Source: Xanthomonas sp. (lineage in GTDB: Bacteria > Pseudomonadota > Gammaproteobacteria > Xanthomonadales > Xanthomonadaceae). From it: a stretch of DNA of 64,000 nucleotides. This document shows positions 1-7,796 of the stretch, one piece after another; the first letter of the stretch is position 1; each line of letters starts with the position of its first letter. Location of the stretch: contig JADFDQ010000003.1 in the NCBI GenBank assembly GCA_018262705.1, forward strand, positions 172,962 through 236,961. Reading direction: 5' to 3'. The notes under the pieces are model-generated. The model worked only from the letters and a program-made list of their open reading frames with translations, had not been told where the DNA came from and searched no databases. The position numbers and the translations under genes were made by a program.

Positions 1-1
1 G

Positions 2-340
2 CGCGTGCTGGAGCGCCACGGTTTCGAGGTGGCCACGGCGAAGGACGGCCTCGATGCGTTGGAACACATGATCGATCTGGTGCCGGATCTGATGCTGCTC
101 GACATCGAAATGCCGCGCATGGACGGCTACGAGCTGGCGACGGCGATGAAGGCCGACCCGCGCCTGCGCAACATTCCGATCATCATGATCACCTCGCGAA
201 CCGGCGAGAAGCATCGCCAGCGTGCGATCGACATCGGCGTCGAACGCTACCTCGGCAAGCCGTATCAGGAAGCCGAACTGATGCGCAACGTGTTCGAGCT
301 GCTCAAGCTGGAGCGCGTCAGCGACGGTAGTCTGCAATGA
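2..340 (+). CDS. chpA: C-terminal receiver domain of ChpA/PilL chemotaxis histidine kinase (partial)
   Basis: The gene enters from the left edge; only the last 112 codons or so are present. What is visible is a CheY-like receiver: the phospho-acceptor Asp sits in LLDIEMPRMDG, the Ser/Thr switch in IIMITSRTG and the conserved Lys in YLGKPYQ. This matches the C-terminal receiver of ChpA/PilL, the large hybrid CheA-type kinase that controls twitching motility by type IV pili. The stop overlaps the next start (ATGA), and a CheB-like gene and a chpC follow, as in pil-chp clusters. The Hpt and kinase domains lie outside the window. A stand-alone response regulator is less likely because the reading frame is open to the edge and lacks the first beta strand. 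Confidence 0.8.
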   Translation, partial: RVLERHGFEVATAKDGLDALEHMIDLVPDLMLLDIEMPRMDGYELATAMKADPRLRNIPIIMITSRTGEKHRQRAIDIGVERYLGKPYQEAELMRNVFELLKLERVSDGSLQ

Positions 341-1311
341 CAGCCTCGAGGGTGGTCGTGCTGGCCAAGGCCGGCGCAGCCTGCGACCGCACCCTCGAGG
401 CGGTGAAGCAGGCCGGCGCCGAGCTGGTGGCGACGCTGGATCCGACCACGGTCTCGGAATCCGATGTGCGCGTCGATGCGCCGGATGCGGTTCTCGTCGT
501 GCTCGATGCGGCGACGGAATCGGCGCTGGGAAAATTCGACGATCTGTTCGCGGATCCTGCGCTGGATGTGCTGTTCGACGATGCCGAGGTCGCAGTGAAG
601 CGCACCGGCTGGGAGGCCGCACGCTGGGCGCGGCATCTTGCGGCCAAGCTTTCGGGCAGCGGCAATGTGTTGCCGGCGGCGGTCGAATCCGACGGGGCGA
701 AGGGTTTCGAGGCGGAGATGCAGGAGCTGACGCTGGCCGTCGCGACGTTGCCTCAGGATTCGCCGCGACCGGCCGCGGCCGCCAAGCTTCCCGATGGCGC
801 GGTGGTCATTGTTGCCGGCGTTGGCGGGCCGGATGCGGTGCGCCAGTTTTTGGGCGGGCTGCCGTCGACTTTTCCGCGCGCGGTTCTGCTGCGGCAACGC
901 ATCGAAGGCGCCCAATACGATCGGCTGATGCGGCAGATGCAGCGGGCATCGCAAATGCAGGTCGCACTTGCCCAGGCCGGCGACGTGCCGCAGCGCGGCA
1001 CCGTCTATGTGATGCCCGATGGGCTCGACGTGCGTGCCGCCGGAACGGATCTGGTGTTTGCGGAAACCCAGGGAGAGCCGCGTTTCGCGGCGCTGCGTGC
1101 CTCCGACAGTGCGATGCTCCTGCTCAGTGGCGCCGAAATCGCCATGGTCGATGTGGCGCTGACGATGTCGCTGGCCGGCGCTCTGGTGTTCGGCCAGGCG
1201 CCCGATAACTGCTTCGATCCAGCTGCAAGCCAAGCCCTCGTTGCCCGCGGTGGCGGCTCGCGCAGCCTGGTCATCATGGTGCAACAACTTCAACAGCGCT
1301 GGTCTTCCTGA
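337..1311 (+). CDS. CheB-like chemotaxis protein with degenerate catalytic site
   Basis: 324 residues, overlapping chpA by 4 bases. Residues from about 155 on follow the CheB methylesterase fold: VIVAGVGGPDAVRQF, then a second strand ending LLRQRI, then GTVYVMPDGLDV, which corresponds to the CheB segment around the AP-G loop. The N-terminal 110 residues resemble a receiver without a clear Asp/Lys pocket. The catalytic triad seems lost: the Ser of the AST-GG motif is Gly161, the His after the second strand is Arg188, and no G-M-G-N-D motif is present near the end. Family knowledge: ChpB/CheB demethylates the pilus chemoreceptor PilJ. I infer this copy has a structural or regulatory role rather than esterase activity. 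Confidence 0.75.
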   Translation: MTASRVVVLAKAGAACDRTLEAVKQAGAELVATLDPTTVSESDVRVDAPDAVLVVLDAATESALGKFDDLFADPALDVLFDDAEVAVKRTGWEAARWARHLAAKLSGSGNVLPAAVESDGAKGFEAEMQELTLAVATLPQDSPRPAAAAKLPDGAVVIVAGVGGPDAVRQFLGGLPSTFPRAVLLRQRIEGAQYDRLMRQMQRASQMQVALAQAGDVPQRGTVYVMPDGLDVRAAGTDLVFAETQGEPRFAALRASDSAMLLLSGAEIAMVDVALTMSLAGALVFGQAPDNCFDPAASQALVARGGGSRSLVIMVQQLQQRWSS

Positions 1312-1319
1312 GGTATCCC

Positions 1320-1790
1320 ATGGCCGACATTTCCCACATCATTCGCGGCGTGTTGATCCAGGTGGCTGGAACGCGCCTGCTGCTACCCAACGCAGCGATC
1401 GCCGAAGTGCTGTCTTTTGCCCCGCCGGAACCGATTGACGGTGCGCCGGATTGGCTGCTTGGCCGCATCCGCTGGCGTGGTTGGAACGTGCCGTTGGTCG
1501 CGTTCTCGCGGTATTCGGAAATTTCCGAAGAACAGGGCGGATTGGGCAGCAAGGTGATCGTACTCAAGGCCTTGGGCGGCGACACCAAGCGCCCCTACTT
1601 CGCCATCCTGACCCAGGGCTTCCCGCGGCTGGTGACGGTGACCGATTCGGCGCTGGTGCGGCTCGACGAAGGCGAGGAGCTTGCCGATGGCGTGCTGTCT
1701 CGGGTGCGCCTGAATCAGGATGACGCCGTCGTGCCCGATCTTGTCGGACTGGAAGAAAGCCTGCGCGAAGCGCTCGCGGCGGTCGCCTGA
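1320..1790 (+). CDS. chpC: CheW-like adaptor protein ChpC
   Basis: 156 residues with the CheW beta-barrel pattern over most of the length: VLIQVAGTRLLLPNAAIAEV at the start and the conserved PLVAFSRY strand in the middle. ChpC links receptor signals to the ChpA kinase in the pilus chemotaxis pathway and acts in the cytoplasm at the receptor array. It lies 8 bases after the CheB-like gene with a GAGG-like site just before ATG, so the three genes form one transcript. The gene is followed immediately by a large dyad and then a convergent rsmE, so it is the last gene of the cluster. Confidence 0.85.
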   Translation: MADISHIIRGVLIQVAGTRLLLPNAAIAEVLSFAPPEPIDGAPDWLLGRIRWRGWNVPLVAFSRYSEISEEQGGLGSKVIVLKALGGDTKRPYFAILTQGFPRLVTVTDSALVRLDEGEELADGVLSRVRLNQDDAVVPDLVGLEESLREALAAVA

Positions 1791-1834
1791 GAACCGGTTC
1801 GCGGTCTCGCCCCAAAGAGACCGTAAACCGGTTC
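1791..1834. terminator. Bidirectional terminator-like dyad between chpC and rsmE
   Basis: Arms of 9 bases (GAACCGGTT and AACCGGTTC) and inner arms of 7 (CGGTCTC and GAGACCG) pair perfectly, separated only by a 2-base mismatch (CG against TA), with an 8-base loop. The dyad starts right after the chpC stop and ends 4 bases before the rsmE stop, so it fits a shared terminator for two convergent genes. There is no long T-run on either side. Confidence 0.6.
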
Positions 1835-1838
1835 CAGC

Positions 1839-2570
1839 TCACGTCAGATCGCCGGCCAGCGCCTGCAGCGCGGCGATTGCAGCGATGCCTGCCGTTTCGG
1901 TGCGCAAGATGCGCGGGCCGAAGCGGGTGCCGCTGAAGCCGGCGGCGCGCAGCGCGTCCAGATCGCCGTCCGACCAGCCGCCTTCCGGGCCGATCGCCAG
2001 CGTGCAGGCGAGGGGCCGTTCGGCAATGGCGGCGTGAAGCGATGGGTCGGCCGTCGGGTCGAGGATGAGCTTGGCGCCCTCGCATTGCGCGGCCGCCGGT
2101 GCCAACGGCTGCGTGTGCGCGATTTCAGGGAGTATTGCGCGCCCGCTCTGTTCGCAGGCGGCGATCGCGACTTCGCGCCAATGCCGTTGCCGCTTCTCGG
2201 CGCGCTGCGCGTCCAGCCGGACTTCGCTGCGTTCGCTGGTCGCCGGAAGAATGCGCGCGACGCCCAGTTCGGTGGCCTTCTGCACGATCCAGTCCATCTT
2301 CTCGCCGCGCGCCAGCCCCTGCAGCAGGGTGATGCGCAGCGGGGATTCGTTGTCGATGCGGCGGCAGGTCGTGAGTTCGACCTGGGCCTGACGCTTGCCC
2401 GCCGTCACGATGCGGGCATCGAAATCGCAGCCGCTGCCGTTGAACAGCACGCAGGCATCGCCGCTGCCCAGCCGCAGCACCTGCAGCAAATGGCGGGAGA
2501 CGTCCTCGGGCAGCGCGAATGTCGCGCCCTCGGCCAGCGGCAGATCGACGTGGCAGCGGGTCAGGCGCAT
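1839..2570 (-). CDS. rsmE: 16S rRNA (uracil(1498)-N(3))-methyltransferase RsmE
   Basis: 243 residues, the usual RsmE length. SPOUT-class methyltransferase that uses S-adenosylmethionine to methylate U1498 of 16S rRNA in the assembled 30S subunit. Visible motifs are the PUA-like N-terminal part, LLQGLARGEKMDWIVQKATE in the middle, the cofactor-knot motif AIGPEGGWS and RFGPRILRTETA near the C-terminus. The ATG overlaps the bioA stop by 10 bases, so translation is probably coupled to bioA although the functions are unrelated. Confidence 0.95.
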   Translation of the reverse strand: MRLTRCHVDLPLAEGATFALPEDVSRHLLQVLRLGSGDACVLFNGSGCDFDARIVTAGKRQAQVELTTCRRIDNESPLRITLLQGLARGEKMDWIVQKATELGVARILPATSERSEVRLDAQRAEKRQRHWREVAIAACEQSGRAILPEIAHTQPLAPAAAQCEGAKLILDPTADPSLHAAIAERPLACTLAIGPEGGWSDGDLDALRAAGFSGTRFGPRILRTETAGIAAIAALQALAGDLT

Positions 2571-3967
2571 TGGCTTGCTTCCTCCAGCGCGGCGGCGGTG
2601 GCGTTGGCCAGCAGCGCCAGTTGCGCATCGTCAACGCAGTAGGGCGGCATCCAGTACAGCACATCGCCGAGCGGACGCAGCAGCACGCCGTAATCAAGCG
2701 CGGTGCGGTACATCCGCAGGCCGCGCCGACCGGCGATTTCGACCGCGTGGCCGTCTTCGCGGTTGTCCGGCTCCGGATGCAGTTCGATGGCGACGATCAT
2801 CCCGGTCTGGCGCACTTCGGCCACCTGCGGATGCGCGGCCAGCGACGCCGCCAACTCCGCCATCTTCTTGATGGTCGCGCGATTGCGCTGGAGCACGGCG
2901 TCGGTTTCGAAGACGTCCAGCGAAGCCAGCGCGGCGGCGCAGGCCAGCGGATTGCCGCTGTAGCTGTGCGAGTGCAGGAAGGCGCGTTCGCGCGAATCAT
3001 CCAGAAAGCCGTCGTAAATCCGTTGGGTGGCCAGTACCGCGCACAGCGGCAAGAAGCCGCCGGTCAGACCTTTCGACAGGCACAGCAGATCCGGCTGGAT
3101 GCCGGTTTGCTCGCAGGCGAACAGGGTTCCGGTGCGGCCAAAGCCGACCGCGATCTCGTCGGCGATCAGGAACACGCCGTAGGCATCGCACAGTTCGCGT
3201 GCCCGCCGCAGATAGGCCGGATGGTGCATGCGCATGCCGCCGGCGCACTGCACCAGCGGTTCGAGGATCAGCGCGCACACTTCGCCAGCGTGGGTGTCGA
3301 GCAGCTGTGCCAGCGCGTCGGCCGCAGTCAGCGCCAGTCGTTCGGCTTCGGCATCGTCGCGCGCGCCGAAGGCATCCGGCGACGGCGCAAACAGCGCTTC
3401 GGCCAGCAGCGGCGCATACACGCGCCGGTACAGCGGGATGTCGCCCACGGCCAGCGCGCCGAGGGTTTCGCCGTGGTAGCTGCCGCGCAGCGCGATGAAT
3501 TTGGTGCGTTCGCGGATGCCGCGATTGTGGAACCAGTGAAAGGCCATCTTCAGCGCCACTTCGACCCCGGCCGAGCCGTTGTCGGCGTAGAACACCTTGG
3601 CCAGCGGATCGCGACCGGACTCACGCGGCGCCAGCGCCAGCAGGCGTTCTGCCAGCTCCACCGCGGGCGCGTGCGAACAGCCGGCGAGGATGACCTGTTC
3701 GAGATTTTGCGCCTGACGCCCGATCGCGTGGGCGATCCGCGGCTCGGCGTGGCCGTGGATGTTGGTCCACCAGCTGCTGACCGCGTCCAGCACCCGACTG
3801 CCGTCGTAGCCAATCAGCCAAGCGCCATCCCCGCGCGCGACCGGAAACAGCGGCAGCGCGTGGGGGTGTTCGCGCATCTGCGTGCACGGGTGCCAGAGCA
3901 CGGCGAGGTCGCGCGCGCGCCAAGCCTGCGCCGCGGCTATCATGTCTGCATCGTGACGTCCTTCCAT
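2561..3967 (-). CDS. bioA: Adenosylmethionine-8-amino-7-oxononanoate aminotransferase BioA
   Basis: 468 residues, class III PLP-dependent aminotransferase. It transfers the amino group of SAM to 7-keto-8-aminopelargonate, giving 7,8-diaminopelargonate in biotin synthesis. Typical BioA stretches are LWHPCTQM near the start, DAVSSWWTNIHGH, the PLP region with LIADEIAVGFGRTG and the Schiff-base lysine in LCLSKGLTGG. The first ATG (3967) follows a GGGGGG run; an in-frame ATG at 3943 is an alternative start. The gene is divergent from nudE with 29 bases between the two starts, which leaves room only for overlapping promoters. No other bio genes are in the window. Confidence 0.95.
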   Translation of the reverse strand: MEGRHDADMIAAAQAWRARDLAVLWHPCTQMREHPHALPLFPVARGDGAWLIGYDGSRVLDAVSSWWTNIHGHAEPRIAHAIGRQAQNLEQVILAGCSHAPAVELAERLLALAPRESGRDPLAKVFYADNGSAGVEVALKMAFHWFHNRGIRERTKFIALRGSYHGETLGALAVGDIPLYRRVYAPLLAEALFAPSPDAFGARDDAEAERLALTAADALAQLLDTHAGEVCALILEPLVQCAGGMRMHHPAYLRRARELCDAYGVFLIADEIAVGFGRTGTLFACEQTGIQPDLLCLSKGLTGGFLPLCAVLATQRIYDGFLDDSRERAFLHSHSYSGNPLACAAALASLDVFETDAVLQRNRATIKKMAELAASLAAHPQVAEVRQTGMIVAIELHPEPDNREDGHAVEIAGRRGLRMYRTALDYGVLLRPLGDVLYWMPPYCVDDAQLALLANATAAALEEASQCA

Positions 3968-3996
3968 CCCCCCATTATCGCCGTCGGGCCGGCAGC

Positions 3997-4551
3997 ATGA
4001 GTCACCGGCTTCCGATCATCCACGGCATCACCGAGCACGACGCCGGCCCGTACCGGATGGAGCGGCTCGACCTCGAATTCGGCAACGGCGAACGCCGCCG
4101 CTACGAACGCCTGCACGGGCGCGGTCACGGCGCGGTCGCGGTGGTGCCGCTGCTGGACGCGGAAACCGTGCTGCTGATCCGCGAATACGCCGCCGGCGTG
4201 CACCGCTACGAGCTGGGTCTGGTCAAAGGCCGGATCGACGCCGGCGAAACCCCGGAGCAGGCCGCCAACCGCGAGCTGATGGAAGAGGCCGGCTACGGCG
4301 CGCGCGACGTGCGCGTGCTGCGCGACCTCACCCTGGCGCCGACCTACATGAGCCATACGACCCATCTGGTGCTGGCACGCGACCTGTATCCGCAGCGCCT
4401 GCCCGGCGATGAACCCGAGCCGCCGGAGCTGGTGCCGTGGAAGCTGGCCGATCTCGGCCAATTGATTCTCGAAGAAGATTTCTCCGAAGGCCGCACGATT
4501 GCCGGCCTGTTCATTGCCCGCGAATGGTTGCAGCAACATGCCGATCGATGA
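3997..4551 (+). CDS. nudE: ADP compounds hydrolase NudE (Nudix family)
   Basis: 184 residues. Cytoplasmic Nudix hydrolase acting on ADP-ribose, NADH and Ap3A. The Nudix box is complete: GRIDAGETPEQAANRELMEE followed by AGY, with the Mg-binding Glu residues in RELMEE. The segment LTLAPTYMSHTTHLVLARDL downstream of the box is typical of NudE rather than of the NudF group (another Nudix gene is at 34973-35515). First gene of a tight run nudE-cysQ-mazG, all of which clear unusual or excess nucleotides. Confidence 0.92.
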   Translation: MSHRLPIIHGITEHDAGPYRMERLDLEFGNGERRRYERLHGRGHGAVAVVPLLDAETVLLIREYAAGVHRYELGLVKGRIDAGETPEQAANRELMEEAGYGARDVRVLRDLTLAPTYMSHTTHLVLARDLYPQRLPGDEPEPPELVPWKLADLGQLILEEDFSEGRTIAGLFIAREWLQQHADR

Positions 4552-5329
4552 TGCCCTGCGCGCCGGCGTGATCGCGCTTGCGCGCCGCGCCGCTGCCGAA
4601 ATCCTGGCCGTGTACGAGGGCGAGTTCGCAGTCCGGGAGAAGCAGGACCATTCGCCGCTGACCGCCGCCGACCTGGCCTCGCACCGCTGCATCGTCGCCG
4701 GTCTGCGCGCGCTGACACCGGACATTCCGGTGCTTTCGGAAGAGTCGAAGGATCTCGACATCGCCCAGCGCAGGCAGTGGCGAACCTTCTGGCTGGTTGA
4801 TCCGCTCGACGGCACCCGCGAGTTCATCAAGCGCAACGGCGAATTCACGGTCAACATCGCGCTGGTCGAAGACGGCGTGGCGAGCTTCGGCGTGATCCAG
4901 CAGCCGACCACCGGCGCGCTCTGGCACGGCGCGCCGGGACAGGGCGCATATCGGCGCGAAGGCGAAACCGACGTTCCGATCCACGCCCGCATCCCCGCCA
5001 CCACGCCTTTGCGCATTGCCGCCAGCCGCTCGCACCGCGACGGCCGTACCCAGGCCATCATCGACGCCCTGCCCGATTGCGAAGTGCTGGGCTGCGGCTC
5101 CTCGCTGAAGTTCTGCAAGATCGCCGAAGGCGCGATCGACCTGTACCCGCGCTTCGGGCCAACCAGCGAATGGGACACCGCCGCCGGACAGGCCATCCTC
5201 GAAGCCGCCGGCGGGGCGGTACTCGATCCCAGGCGTCGGCCGTTCCGCTACAACCAGCGCGACGGCCTGCTCAACGGCGACTTCGTGGCGCTGGCGGATC
5301 GCGCGCTGCTGGAGATGCTGCCGGCATGA
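4538..5329 (+). CDS. cysQ: 3'(2'),5'-bisphosphate nucleotidase CysQ
   Basis: 263 residues from the ATG at 4538, which overlaps the nudE end by 14 bases; a TTG at 4499 would add 13 codons inside nudE and is less likely. Inositol monophosphatase-fold enzyme that removes the 3' phosphate from PAP left by sulfate assimilation. Metal-binding motifs are LSEES, DPLDGTREF and, near the C-terminus, SEWDTAAGQAILEAAGG. The stop overlaps the mazG ATG (ATGA), so translational coupling is likely. Confidence 0.93.
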   Translation: MPIDDALRAGVIALARRAAAEILAVYEGEFAVREKQDHSPLTAADLASHRCIVAGLRALTPDIPVLSEESKDLDIAQRRQWRTFWLVDPLDGTREFIKRNGEFTVNIALVEDGVASFGVIQQPTTGALWHGAPGQGAYRREGETDVPIHARIPATTPLRIAASRSHRDGRTQAIIDALPDCEVLGCGSSLKFCKIAEGAIDLYPRFGPTSEWDTAAGQAILEAAGGAVLDPRRRPFRYNQRDGLLNGDFVALADRALLEMLPA

Positions 5330-6150
5330 GCACACAGCGCACGATCGACGACCTGCTGGCGATCATGGCCAAGCTGCGCAGCCCAGACGACGGCTGTCCG
5401 TGGGACCTGCAGCAGACCTTCAAGACCATCGCGCCGTACACCGTCGAAGAGGTCTACGAGGTGGTCGATGCGATCGACCGCGGCGACATGGCCGATCTCA
5501 AGGACGAACTGGGCGATCTGCTGCTGCAGGTGGTGTTCCATGCGCGCATGGCGCAGGAAGCCGGCGCGTTCGGATTCGCCGATGTGGTCGAGGCCATCTG
5601 CGACAAGATGACCCGCCGCCATCCGCACGTGTTCGGTGATGCCCATTTTGCGGATGCCGAAGCCCAGCTTGTGGATTGGGAAGCGCGCAAACGCACCGAA
5701 CGTGCGGCGCAGGGCGATGCTGATACCTCGGCGCTGGCCGGCATCGCCCGCGGACTGCCGGAGTGGCAGCGCGCGGTCAAGCTGCAGCACAAGGCGGCCA
5801 AGGTCGGCTTCGACTGGCCCGGCCCCGATCCGGTGCTGGAAAAACTGCACGAGGAAATCGACGAAGTACGCGCCGAATTCGCAGCGGTGACAGCGGATCC
5901 CGGCGATGCCGCCGCCCACGACCGGCTGGAAGACGAAATCGGCGACGTGCTGTTCGTCTGCGCCAACCTCGCCCGACACGCCAAGGTCGATGTCGGCAAC
6001 GCCCTGCGCCGCGCCAACCACAAGTTCGAGCGCCGCTTCCGGACGATGGAGGCGCTGGCGACCACCGATGGCGGACTGGCCGGAAAATCGCTGGAGGTGC
6101 AGGACGCCTATTGGAATCGCGCCAAAGCCGCCGAACGCAAGCTCACGTAG
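5326..6150 (+). CDS. mazG: Nucleoside triphosphate pyrophosphohydrolase MazG
   Basis: 274 residues from the ATG overlapping the cysQ stop. All-alpha NTP pyrophosphohydrolase with two MazG repeats: the first carries CPWDLQQTF, TVEEVYEVVDAI and the EExxE...ExxD metal site with LKDELGDLLLQVVFHARMA; the second carries EEIDEVRAEF and EDEIGDVLFVCANLARH. It hydrolyses (d)NTPs to NMPs and lowers nucleotide stress signals. The final codons read AAG CTC ACG TAG: the TAG is the first part of a REP element, so the repeat supplies the stop codon. Confidence 0.93.
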   Translation: MSTQRTIDDLLAIMAKLRSPDDGCPWDLQQTFKTIAPYTVEEVYEVVDAIDRGDMADLKDELGDLLLQVVFHARMAQEAGAFGFADVVEAICDKMTRRHPHVFGDAHFADAEAQLVDWEARKRTERAAQGDADTSALAGIARGLPEWQRAVKLQHKAAKVGFDWPGPDPVLEKLHEEIDEVRAEFAAVTADPGDAAAHDRLEDEIGDVLFVCANLARHAKVDVGNALRRANHKFERRFRTMEALATTDGGLAGKSLEVQDAYWNRAKAAERKLT

Positions 6151-6233
6151 GAGTGCACCGAGGCCGCAGGCCGAGGGGCGCGAAACGCCCAAGCGTCCGC
6201 AATGCCGGTCGCGCCCCTGCGGTGCGCTCCTAC
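6147..6233. repeat. GTAG-headed REP doublet, copy 1 (after mazG)
   Basis: The left arm starts GTAGGAGTGCACCG and the right arm ends CGGTGCGCTCCTAC, giving an inverted pair with GTAG heads facing out. Three more copies are at 33815-33896, 33917-33987 and 35600-35677. GTAG-headed REPs are known from Stenotrophomonas and relatives as elements moved by RAYT transposases; no RAYT gene is in this window. Bases 6148-6150 are the mazG stop. Confidence 0.85.
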
Positions 6234-6283
6234 AACCTGGATCCGTAAATGCAATCATGCCACCCGCCGCAGGGAGAAAATCG

Positions 6284-6589
6284 ATGAGCGATGGCTTCGC
6301 CAGTTTCCGCGAGTTCTACCCGTTCTATCTCGGCGAGCACCGCAATCGCATCTGCCGGCGTCTGCACTTTGCCGGGACGAGCTTGTCGATCGGATTCATT
6401 GTGTTGGCGATTAAGTCGATGCATCCGTGGTGGTTACTGGCGGCGCTGGTCTCCGGCTATGCCTTCGCCTGGGTCGGGCATTTCTTCTTCGAGAAGAATC
6501 GCCCGGCGACCTTCAAGCACCCGATCTATTCGTTTGCCGGCGATTGGGTGATGTACCGGGACATCCTGATCGGCAGGATTCCGTTCTGA
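6284..6589 (+). CDS. Mpo1-like (DUF962) small membrane protein
   Basis: 101 residues. Matches the DUF962 family, related to yeast Mpo1, an iron-dependent dioxygenase acting on 2-hydroxy fatty acids. The N-terminal FREFYPFYLGEHRNRICRRL and the later WVGHFFFEKNRPATFKHP carry the conserved His residues (H in GEH, RLH, GHF, KHP). Two short hydrophobic segments lie between them. The start at 6284 has AGGGAG 8 bases upstream; an ATG at 6257 in the same frame would precede the ribosome binding site. Biochemical activity in this organism is inferred from the family only. Confidence 0.85.
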   Translation: MSDGFASFREFYPFYLGEHRNRICRRLHFAGTSLSIGFIVLAIKSMHPWWLLAALVSGYAFAWVGHFFFEKNRPATFKHPIYSFAGDWVMYRDILIGRIPF

Positions 6590-6650
6590 AGTCTCCCGAG
6601 GCCACACGGTGGCCCATCTTGCCGCGGCCCTGATGGGGGCAATGGCCGCA

Positions 6651-6989
6651 TCACTCCAGGAAAATCAGCCACGCCGCTACCGCGATCAGCGCGAACCCGG
6701 CCCAGTGGTTCCACTTCAGCGGCTGACCGAGGTACCACACCGAAAATCCGGCGAACACCAGCAGGGTGATGACCTCCTGCATGCCCTTGAGCTGTGGTGC
6801 TGAAAACACCTCGCTGCCGATCCGGTTGGCCGGCACCATCAGCGTGTATTCGAAGAACGCGATGCCCCAGCTGATCAGGATGACCTTGGGCAACGCGACC
6901 TCGCGGTATTTCAGGTGTCCGTACCAGGCGAAGGTCATGAACAGGTTGGAGCAGACCAGCAGCAGCGGGGTCAGCAGGCGAGTGGGCAC
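6651..6989 (-). CDS. DMT superfamily membrane protein (DUF486)
   Basis: 112 residues with four predicted transmembrane helices: the first ends in SNLFMTFAWYGHLKY, the second covers VILISWGIAFFEYTLMV, the third VITLLVFAGFSVWYLG and the last FALIAVAAWLIFLE. This is the DUF486 family, small relatives of EamA/DMT transporters, with no assigned substrate. Conserved PANRIG lies between helices 2 and 3. The gene is convergent with the DUF962 gene and divergent from the response regulator at 7077. Confidence 0.82.
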   Translation of the reverse strand: MPTRLLTPLLLVCSNLFMTFAWYGHLKYREVALPKVILISWGIAFFEYTLMVPANRIGSEVFSAPQLKGMQEVITLLVFAGFSVWYLGQPLKWNHWAGFALIAVAAWLIFLE

Positions 6990-7076
6990 GGGGTATCCTC
7001 AGCGGCAGGTGGTCGTTTCCTTCACGCAACATCGACCGTTCAGGCCGCATCGTGCGCACATGGAAACGGGCGGGTG

Positions 7077-7784
7077 ATGCGAATGCAAGAGAAAGAGCAG
7101 GCGGGGCTGATACTCATCATCGAGGACAACCGCAACATCTCGGAAATGGTGGGCGAATATCTCGAGAGCCGCGGCTTCGAGGTGGATTATGCCGTCGACG
7201 GTGTCGATGGCTACCGGCTTGCGTCCGAAAACACCTACGACGCCATCGTGCTCGATCTGATGCTGCCGCGGCTGGACGGCGTGGAAGTGTGCAAGCGCCT
7301 GCGCAGCGAAGCGCGCAAGGCGACGCCCGTCCTGATGCTGACCGCGCGCGACACGCTCGACGACAAGCTCACCGGGCTGTCGTCGGGCGCCGACGACTAC
7401 CTGACCAAGCCGTTTGCAATCCGCGAACTGGAAGCGCGCCTGCACGCGCTGATCCGGCGCGACCGTCGCCAGATCGGCGGCGAGGCGCTGCGCGTGGGCG
7501 ATCTGGAACTGGATCCCGAGTCGATGCGCGCCACCCGCGCCGGGGTCGAACTGCAGATGTCGCCGATTGGTCTGCGCCTGCTGTCGATTTTGATGCGCGA
7601 ATCCCCGCGCGTGGTCAGCCGGCAAGAGATCGAACGCGAGATCTGGGGCGACGATCTGCCGGATTCGGACACCCTGCGCAGCCACCTGTACAACCTGCGC
7701 AAGGTGATGGACAAGCCGTTTGCCAGGCCGCTGCTGCACACCGTGCAAAGCGCCGGCTACCGCATCGCCGATCTGTCCGACTAG
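7077..7784 (+). CDS. OmpR/PhoB-family response regulator
   Basis: 235 residues. N-terminal receiver: acidic pair in LIIEDN, phospho-acceptor Asp in IVLDLMLPRLDG, Thr in LMLTARD and Lys in DDYLTKPF. C-terminal winged helix-turn-helix from about residue 140, with SPIGLRLLSILMRESPRVVS, IWGDDLPDSDTLRSHLYNLR and the final HTVQSAGYRI. The ATG at 7077 is chosen because it directly precedes the receiver; an open frame upstream has no homologous sequence. The cognate kinase follows after 12 bases. The target genes are unknown; the efflux operon 1.3 kb downstream is a candidate by position only. Confidence 0.92.
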   Translation: MRMQEKEQAGLILIIEDNRNISEMVGEYLESRGFEVDYAVDGVDGYRLASENTYDAIVLDLMLPRLDGVEVCKRLRSEARKATPVLMLTARDTLDDKLTGLSSGADDYLTKPFAIRELEARLHALIRRDRRQIGGEALRVGDLELDPESMRATRAGVELQMSPIGLRLLSILMRESPRVVSRQEIEREIWGDDLPDSDTLRSHLYNLRKVMDKPFARPLLHTVQSAGYRIADLSD

Positions 7785-7796
7785 CGGCACGCGCCC

